Source: Candidatus Altimarinota bacterium
GTDB lineage: Bacteria; Patescibacteriota; Gracilibacteria; UM-FILTER-43-11
DNA length: 13,368 bases
Assembly: GCA_029934675.1 (NCBI GenBank)
Contig: JAOZLT010000016.1
Span: 1-13,368 of the forward strand
Reading direction: 5' to 3'
The notes below the pieces were generated by a model that made no database searches, was not told the DNA's origin, and worked only from the letters and a program-made list of their open reading frames with translations. Made by a program: the position numbers and the translations under genes. Position 1 is the stretch's first letter. Each line of letters starts with the position of its first letter. Shown piece by piece: positions 1 through 4,668 of this stretch.

Positions 1-56
1 TTTTGAGTTTTGAATTTTGAGTTTTGAATTTTGAGTTTTGAATTTTGAGTTTTGAG
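1..56. repeat. Heptanucleotide tandem array inside murG
   Basis: Eight contiguous 7-bp units alternate TTTTGAG and TTTTGAA, and the array may continue beyond the window. Read on the minus strand it is in frame with murG and encodes an N/S/K/Q-rich stretch. The same heptamer array recurs at 8503-8530 inside the glycosyltransferase gene. Confidence 0.95.
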
Positions 57-654
57 TTTCAGAAAGTGGGAATCCAATACAAACCTTAGTCGCCAACTTA
101 GCAACAATACGATTACTCAATCCCATAACACTATCGGATTCATGTAAAACTATCGGTCGTCTAAAAATAAAAGCCGCAAACGCCACCGGGATACTAACAA
201 AACCACCCTTACAAAAAATAGCATGTGGCCAAAAAGTAATTATTATCCAAAGTGATTGTAAAAATCCCAATATTACAAAAATCGGATCCACAAAATTCCT
301 CCACGAAAAATAACGCCTCAATTTCCCAGTAAAAATTGACTTAAACCGAAGCCCTGCAGACTCAACCAACTCTCTATCCAGCTTAGACCTCGAACCAACA
401 TACAGCACATCTACATAGAGGCTACCATTATGGCTACCCGTTCCGCTTCGCTCCACTTTGTGGCTACCATTGTGGTTTAAATTTTCTCCACCATCGTAGC
501 CTCCATGTAGCCTCGACGTAGCCTCCATGTAGCCTCCATGTAGCCTCGATGTAGCCTCAACGTAACCTCCAAGTTTATCTGCGATAGCGAGGTTGGGCAT
601 AATGTGTCCCCCGGACCCTCCGCCTATGAGTAATATGCGTTTTTTCTTGTGCAT
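1..654 (-). CDS. murG: MurG, N-terminal part (runs off window), with in-frame repeat insert
   Basis: UDP-GlcNAc:undecaprenyl-PP-MurNAc-pentapeptide GlcNAc transferase, which makes lipid II at the inner face of the membrane. The frame from the ATG at 654 stays open for 218 codons to the window edge. Visible: a glycine-rich loop GGGSGGHIMP at residues 11-20, LYVGSRSKLD-type strand/helix at about 84-93, KGGFVSIPVAFAA at 149-161 (family GGYVSxP), and HESDSVMGLSNRIVAKLA at 171-188 (family HExNxxxGxxNRxLxxxA). Between ADKL (28) and LYVDVLYVGS (79) lie about 50 extra residues, encoded by tandem repeats, where the family has only a short link. A second repeat-encoded stretch (about 201-218, Q/N/S/K-rich) begins after IGFPLSE at the window edge. 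The start lies inside ftsW, as in a dcw-type cluster. No Shine-Dalgarno sequence is seen. The C-terminal half is outside the window. Confidence 0.93.
   Translation of the reverse strand, partial: MHKKKRILLIGGGSGGHIMPNLAIADKLGGYVEATSRLHGGYMEATSRLHGGYDGGENLNHNGSHKVERSGTGSHNGSLYVDVLYVGSRSKLDRELVESAGLRFKSIFTGKLRRYFSWRNFVDPIFVILGFLQSLWIIITFWPHAIFCKGGFVSIPVAFAAFIFRRPIVLHESDSVMGLSNRIVAKLATKVCIGFPLSETQNSKFKTQNSKLKIQNSK
419..495. repeat. GGTAGCCA-type repeats with a GCGAAGC module, inside murG
   Basis: Degenerate copies of TGGCTACCAT (431, 461 and partial flanking copies) surround a GC-rich module that carries GCTTCGC at 445-451 (GCGAAGC on the coding strand). The stretch is translated in murG as roughly residues 54-79, rich in G, S, H and N. 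It continues directly into the 11-bp array at 496-572. Confidence 0.75.
496..572. repeat. 11-bp tandem array, seven units, inside murG
   Basis: Seven contiguous 11-bp units of GTAGCCTCNAY type (496, 507, 518, 529, 540, 551, 562). The first five differ at only two positions and the last two are more diverged. On the coding (minus) strand three units make 33 nt, giving an 11-residue protein period: GGYVEATSRLH followed by GGYMEATSRLH. All three frames are open on that strand, while the other strand carries TAG. The array begins 2 nt after the ftsW stop codon. The same unit recurs at 4990-5033 and 6077-6217. Confidence 0.95.
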
Positions 655-1771
655 AACGTGAAATATTAAGTAAAACACCAGCCCCCATCATATTAGCAAT
701 TAAAGATGATCCACCGTAACTAACAAATGGAAGAGTAAGACCTGTTAAAGGTAATAATGCCAAATTTACTCCAATATTAATTATTGCCTGAAAAGTAAAC
801 CAGCTCGTAATGCCAATTGCAACAAGCATGGTAAAACGACTAGGAGCCCTGTTAGCAATACCAAAACCCCTATATGCGATTATCAAAAATGCAACAATCA
901 AAAAAGTAATACGAATAAACCCAAGTTCCTCGGCAGCAGCGGCAAAAATCGTATCACCTTGAACTTCTGGTAAATATCCAAACTTTTGTATTGATTTACC
1001 AAACCCTGCCCCAAACAATCCACCACTACCTACCGCAATTAATGCCTGCTTAATCTGAAAACTAACATTAAGAGGATCGAAACTCGGATCTAGAAAAGCC
1101 ATAAATCGGTTTCGAATATATTCCTTACTCATAATAATAGGATACGCAATAAGTGCCGCCAAAAAACCTCCACCAAAAATATGAACAATACTACCACCTG
1201 CGGCAAAAAACATACTAGCTGCTATAACCGAAATTACTAAAACAGATCCAAAATCAGGTTGCATAGCAAGAAGAATAACAACCGAACTAAGAAGAATTGT
1301 AAAAGGTACAAATCCATACTGCAAAGATTGCACTAATTCCTGCCTCTTTTCCATCCACACAGCCAAATAAAATATTAGAGCAAGCTTTACAAATTCCGCA
1401 GGTTGCAAAGAAGGCATAAAAGGAAGATTAATCCAACTTGTAGAAGTTCCATAATTAGCTCCAACACCTGGCAAAAAAAGTGCGATAAGAAGAAGTAAAG
1501 AAACAACAAAAAGAACTAATGCACTTTTTTTCCAAATATTTATCGGAAAATAAATCATCAAAAAACATATCGGAACCGCTATAACCACTCTCCATATATG
1601 CCTCCACAAATAAAAACTGTTAGTTGGCTCAGGCAATAACCCATGATTAGCCATACTACTAGTAAGTTGATAGGACTCATAAACACTTACACTCGAAATC
1701 ATCATGACCCCAAAAGCCACTAAACTCAATATAACTGCCAACAATACTGTATCTATCTGACGCTTCTTCAT
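575..1771 (-). CDS. ftsW: FtsW, SEDS septal peptidoglycan glycosyltransferase
   Basis: Integral membrane glycosyltransferase of the SEDS family that polymerises lipid II at the division septum, normally with a class B PBP. It has 398 residues and about ten membrane segments. Family motifs in order: PAEFVKLALIFYLA (124-137), MQPDFGSVLVI (170-180), RNRFMAFLDPSFDP (220-233), LPEVQGDTIFAAAAEELGF (267-285) with D273 at the position of the catalytic Asp of the extracellular loop, and LPLTGLTLPFVSYGGSS (340-356). FtsW is preferred over RodA because murG follows at once, as in dcw clusters. The last 25 or so residues are basic (HRRRVRGTHYAQPRYRR) and are encoded in the part that overlaps murG. ATG start, no Shine-Dalgarno sequence. 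A TATATT -10-like word lies at 1776-1781, but the -35 is poor. Confidence 0.95.
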   Translation of the reverse strand: MKKRQIDTVLLAVILSLVAFGVMMISSVSVYESYQLTSSMANHGLLPEPTNSFYLWRHIWRVVIAVPICFLMIYFPINIWKKSALVLFVVSLLLLIALFLPGVGANYGTSTSWINLPFMPSLQPAEFVKLALIFYLAVWMEKRQELVQSLQYGFVPFTILLSSVVILLAMQPDFGSVLVISVIAASMFFAAGGSIVHIFGGGFLAALIAYPIIMSKEYIRNRFMAFLDPSFDPLNVSFQIKQALIAVGSGGLFGAGFGKSIQKFGYLPEVQGDTIFAAAAEELGFIRITFLIVAFLIIAYRGFGIANRAPSRFTMLVAIGITSWFTFQAIINIGVNLALLPLTGLTLPFVSYGGSSLIANMMGAGVLLNISRYAQEKTHITHRRRVRGTHYAQPRYRR

Positions 1772-1921
1772 GTTAAATATAAAATGTTTAATTCAGAATT
1801 TTTAATTTCCAAATGAGATATACCAACCAACACATTATACATTCAAAATTTGGTCATCTTTTGGAAATTGGTCATTCTAAATTGGTCATTATCTAAGTAG
1901 AGTATATAATAGCCTCAACAA
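1772..1921. repeat. Divergent ftsW/lspA spacer with TTGGTCAT repeats
   Basis: Three copies of TTGGTCAT at 1850, 1868 and 1882 lie in diverged AT-rich repeats of the forms TTGGAAATTGG and ATTCTAAATTGG. The same words occur at 7768-7798 and 8953-8986. The third copy coincides with the putative -35 element of lspA. Confidence 0.7.
1882..1910 (+). promoter_or_regulatory. Probable lspA promoter, short leader
   Basis: TTGGTC (1882-1887), a 17-bp spacer and a perfect TATAAT (1905-1910). The ATG is only 11 nt beyond the -10 box, so the transcript would be leaderless or nearly so. This agrees with the lack of a Shine-Dalgarno sequence. The -35 match is 3 of 6 and lies inside a repeat copy. Confidence 0.5.
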
Positions 1922-2386
1922 ATGAGTAAGCTTAAACTTCAAAATTATTGGGTCTTCATTCTATCAGCTATTTCACTACTGACAATCGATCTTACCAGTA
2001 AATACTATTTTTTTCATGCGGACATTGAACAAATAACTATTATAAAAAACTTTCTATATCTATCTCTTCAAACAAATAGAGGAATTGCTTTCGGAATTAA
2101 TCTGGGTTATACATTTCAACTTTTCGCATCAATACTGATTTTGGGAATTTTAATTTATTACGGTACAAAATATTTTTTAGCAGAAAAAAGAAATATATTT
2201 CTAAATCAAATGTTATTAGGTATAATCATCGGCGGAGCTCTGGGTAATCTAGTCAACCGAATACAACTTGGTTACGTAATTGATTTTATCGCCCTCCGCC
2301 CAATCCCAGTATTCAACATTGCAGATTTTGGAATCACAGTGGGATTAATCTTATTATCCTTACTAACTTACAAAACTGACAATTAA
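1922..2386 (+). CDS. lspA: LspA, lipoprotein signal peptidase (SPase II)
   Basis: Inner-membrane aspartic protease that cleaves the signal peptide of prolipoproteins before the lipidated cysteine. 154 residues, typical length, four predicted membrane helices. Motifs: TIDLTSKYYF with D23 (family DxxTK), TNRGIAFGI (51-59, family NxGxAFG), GGALGNLVNRI (104-114), VIDFI with D121 and FNIADFGITVG with D135, which correspond to the catalytic Asp pair. The solute-binding lipoprotein at 6222-7709 in this window is a plausible substrate. It is divergent from ftsW and may be transcribed with the following membrane protein, 117 bp downstream, although that spacer is a repeat array. The array begins within about 5 nt of the stop codon. 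Confidence 0.96.
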   Translation: MSKLKLQNYWVFILSAISLLTIDLTSKYYFFHADIEQITIIKNFLYLSLQTNRGIAFGINLGYTFQLFASILILGILIYYGTKYFLAEKRNIFLNQMLLGIIIGGALGNLVNRIQLGYVIDFIALRPIPVFNIADFGITVGLILLSLLTYKTDN

Positions 2387-2390
2387 AATT

Positions 2391-2494
2391 CTAATCTTAT
2401 AATTTTCTAATCTTGTAATAGCAAAGCGTTTCTAATCTTGTAATTTTCTAATAGTGAACAAAGTGAACGTTTGTAATCTTCTAATTTTCTAATC
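2391..2494. repeat. CTAATCTTGTAATTTT array with embedded modules
   Basis: The whole lspA-to-2504 spacer is built from diverged copies of CTAATCTTRTAATTTT. It is interrupted by AGCAAAGCG (2420-2428, containing GCAAAGC) and by AGTGAACAAAGTGAACG, which starts near 2453. The same words recur at 9671-9785, where TTACAAGATTAGAA at 9671-9684 is the exact reverse complement of the 14-mer at about 2405-2418. No terminator is evident. Confidence 0.8.
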
Positions 2495-2503
2495 AACAAA
2501 AAG

Positions 2504-3235
2504 ATGGACCAAAAAAGACCATTAACATTCTCTCTATTTTTTCTAAGACTATTGAGCGGAATATTAGGAGGTGTAGCAGGAACACTAGCGCTTTTTGTGA
2601 TTTATTTCCTTATGCAAAATATCCTTCCTCAAGGAGAAGCAACTTCTTCACTTTCAGTATTCGTTGTAATAATCATGGCATTTGTAGGAACTCTGACAGC
2701 AAATACCGTTACAGGAGTAATGATTACCTTCATGGATAATGAAAAATATAACAGAAGAAAAACTACAATAATACATATATTCCTCTTCAACTTAATCCTG
2801 TTTTTTATAACAATACCTCTTTATTTATTAGGTGTAGCAAAAGGTATAACAAATGGGATAGCTGCAGTACATTTTTTACTAAGCGCATTTATCTCTGCTC
2901 TAATTATGGAAGTATTGGCTGGATATAAATATTCACTACTGGGAATTTATAGTGCAGCCTTGGGTATGTTTGTAAGTATTGGCCTAGCACTAGCACTAAT
3001 AGTAGGCGGTATAAAACCGGAAGTTCTCTTATTCATCGCAATGCCTGCCGTCTGGTTCATCCTACAGGTAGTGGGAGGTTTATCTGAATTAATTTACGAC
3101 AATTTTGTTCGCTTATACGGTATAGAAGCACTTAATGTACAAACTGATCTTGGTGGAGATAATGAGATTGAAAAAGATGAAGAAGATGATGATGAGGATG
3201 AAAATGATGAAGAGGGGGAAGATGGTGAAAAATAA
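2504..3235 (+). CDS. Polytopic membrane protein with acidic C-terminal tail
   Basis: I do not recognise the family. 243 residues with about six hydrophobic segments: roughly 13-40, 51-77, 88-110, 119-140, 145-169 and 172-195. A basic loop (NEKYNRRK, 79-86) lies between segments 2 and 3. After about residue 200 there is a soluble tail ending in a run of Asp/Glu (220-242) with only a few G, N and K. The tail could bind cations or a basic partner, but this is inference. ATG start; the upstream bases are AACAAAAAG with no Shine-Dalgarno sequence. It follows lspA on the same strand and converges with tsaE-HD, leaving 60 bp between them. No catalytic motif is seen. Confidence 0.8.
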   Translation: MDQKRPLTFSLFFLRLLSGILGGVAGTLALFVIYFLMQNILPQGEATSSLSVFVVIIMAFVGTLTANTVTGVMITFMDNEKYNRRKTTIIHIFLFNLILFFITIPLYLLGVAKGITNGIAAVHFLLSAFISALIMEVLAGYKYSLLGIYSAALGMFVSIGLALALIVGGIKPEVLLFIAMPAVWFILQVVGGLSELIYDNFVRLYGIEALNVQTDLGGDNEIEKDEEDDDEDENDEEGEDGEK

Positions 3236-3295
3236 ACTCCCGCTTTTATCATTCTTCACCTACATCAAAATAACAAAAGTAAGATAGTTTATTGT

Positions 3296-4471
3296 TTATA
3301 CAATATCCTCCGGTATCAAACCAATCTCCTTAAACAGCTCCTTCTCTAACTTAAAAGTCTGAATCTCAACCTTCCTAAACAATTCTTTGTCATCCACTCC
3401 ATCAAACTTCTCATAACGCGCTCGCCCATCACGAAAGCGCTCTTTTAAGTCAACAATTTCCTTATGTTTTACGCGCTTATCCGCATAATAAATGATTTTT
3501 CGTTCAAGCATAGTATAAATATCGGGGCTCATTACTATATTCACAGATTTGTGCAAACGAATAAGTTCAGCCGTATCGGTAAATCCACGCTCTTTGAGTA
3601 TTTTTGATGCAATATCAGCATGATGCATTCCTTTAAACTCCAATCGACAAGCCTGCCACTTCTCCCACTTTTCATCAGTAATTTCCTCCTCAAATTTATC
3701 TTTTTCAATTTCCTTAAAATCACATACTCTATTTACATCATGTAACATACAAGCGGGATAAAGTAATTCGAGATTGATAATCTCACCATTTTCGATATAA
3801 GCCCGTGCAATTTGCATAGCGACATTAGTAACCTGTTTACAGTGTTCTCGAACATGCATTGGAGTCGCCCATTCTTCATAGTATTCTTCGATTTTATCTT
3901 CAGAAAGGATTGTTGGACTTACAAATTTAATACTAATCTCACGCTTACTTTCGATGCCTTGTATACCGACTAAAATATATTTATCCGGCAACTTCCCACC
4001 CAACCTATCCGCCCACTCAACCACATTAACTGCATTCATATCCTCAACCGTCTCCTCAAAACCAATCGAGGATACATCTTGCCCCTCCTCAAACCTATAT
4101 AGATCATAATGATACAAAACCTGCTCCTTTGTCGCGTGGCTCCTCGCTTCGCTTTGTGGCTCCTCGCTTCGCTTTGTGGCTCCTCGCTTCGCTTTGTGGG
4201 ATTGAATTAAACAACCTACTGGAGCCACAATGGAGCCACAATGGAGCCACAATGGATCCACAATTGGATATTGGTTCACATACGCATAAGTTGGACTCTT
4301 AATGATTTGAGTAATGCCAAAACCTTCAGCAATTCCTTTTGTAAAATGCGTCTTTCCTGTCCCTAAATCTCCATACAACAAAACTGTATCACCAGGACAC
4401 AACTTACCCGCCAGCTTCTTGCCGAGCTCTATAGTTTCTTCTGGTGTTTTAGTAATATAAACTGACTGCAA
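3296..4471 (-). CDS. tsaE: TsaE ATPase fused to an HD-superfamily hydrolase, with in-frame repeat insert
   Basis: The N-terminal part is TsaE, the ATPase that works with TsaB and TsaD in forming N6-threonylcarbamoyladenosine at tRNA position 37. Motifs: Walker A GDLGTGKTHF (34-43), KSPTYAYVNQY (58-68), YHYDLYRFEE (120-129) and NVVEWADRL (149-157). The usual ~150-residue protein would end near 183. Residues 192-391 form an HD domain: H206/H210, H244-D245 (MLHDVNR), H283-H284 (MHHADIASKIL), H307 and D331 in LERKIIYYADKRV. The pattern resembles HDIG/COG1418-type hydrolases of unknown substrate. Residues about 71-118 are an insert encoded by tandem repeats, in the loop where E. coli TsaE has only a few residues. 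The start is TTG: no in-frame ATG or GTG lies between the upstream TAA (4484-4486) and Walker A. A fusion of these two domains is not an architecture I know as standard. Confidence 0.9.
   Translation of the reverse strand: MQSVYITKTPEETIELGKKLAGKLCPGDTVLLYGDLGTGKTHFTKGIAEGFGITQIIKSPTYAYVNQYPIVDPLWLHCGSIVAPVGCLIQSHKAKRGATKRSEEPQSEARSHATKEQVLYHYDLYRFEEGQDVSSIGFEETVEDMNAVNVVEWADRLGGKLPDKYILVGIQGIESKREISIKFVSPTILSEDKIEEYYEEWATPMHVREHCKQVTNVAMQIARAYIENGEIINLELLYPACMLHDVNRVCDFKEIEKDKFEEEITDEKWEKWQACRLEFKGMHHADIASKILKERGFTDTAELIRLHKSVNIVMSPDIYTMLERKIIYYADKRVKHKEIVDLKERFRDGRARYEKFDGVDDKELFRKVEIQTFKLEKELFKEIGLIPEDIV
4136..4195. repeat. 20-bp tandem repeat, three exact copies, inside tsaE-HD
   Basis: Three identical contiguous copies of GTGGCTCCTCGCTTCGCTTT at 4136, 4156 and 4176, with a partial fourth (GTGG) after them. 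Each carries GCTTCGC (4146, 4166, 4186), which is GCGAAGC on the coding strand. A 20-bp unit shifts the frame, but three copies total 60 nt and keep it. The encoded stretch is basic and rich in K, R, S, E and A. Confidence 0.97.
4220..4263. repeat. 11-bp tandem array, four units, inside tsaE-HD
   Basis: Four contiguous 11-bp units TGGAGCCACAA (4220, 4231, 4242; the fourth at 4253 has one change). Read on the minus strand the array gives LWLHCGSIVAP, an 11-residue word made from three units in three frames. It is separated from the 20-bp array by about 24 bp. Confidence 0.95.
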
Positions 4472-4668
4472 AAATACGGAATATTAAATGTTAAAATTAG
4501 AATACGAAATGGAAAATGCTAGAGTTAGAATACGGAATGCTAGGATTGGAATGCTAAATGAGAAATGTTAAAATTAGAATACAAAATGGAAAGTGTTAGA
4601 GTTAAAATGTGGAATACAGAATATTGGAATTGGAATGCGAAATGGAAAATACGAAATGCGAATTAAGA
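4472..4668. repeat. AT-rich GAATACGAAATG repeat spacer with a 77-bp imperfect duplication
   Basis: The spacer between the O-antigen ligase and tsaE-HD is built of degenerate words such as TTAGAATACGRAATG and GGAATGCTA. The word AAATGTTAAAATTAGAATAC occurs at 4486 and again at 4563, and the similarity continues, giving a 77-bp imperfect tandem duplication (4486-4562 and 4563-4639). No terminator or credible coding region is seen. A short plus-strand open frame here is compositionally just repeat. Confidence 0.8.

Noticed and set aside
496..572. CRISPR array
   Set aside because: Units are contiguous, 7-20 bp long and without unique spacers; no cas genes are present.
1..654. murG as a pseudogene broken by repeats
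   Set aside because: All N-domain motifs are present in one open frame across both inserts. The unseen C-terminal half is needed for a final answer.
3236..3295. Bidirectional terminator between convergent genes
   Set aside because: The 60 bp show no GC stem followed by a T-run on either strand.
3296..3900. HD hydrolase as a separate gene with a start at M205
   Set aside because: The frame is continuous with TsaE, with no stop, no promoter and no ribosome site before M205. An internal start cannot be excluded, but fusion is the simpler reading.
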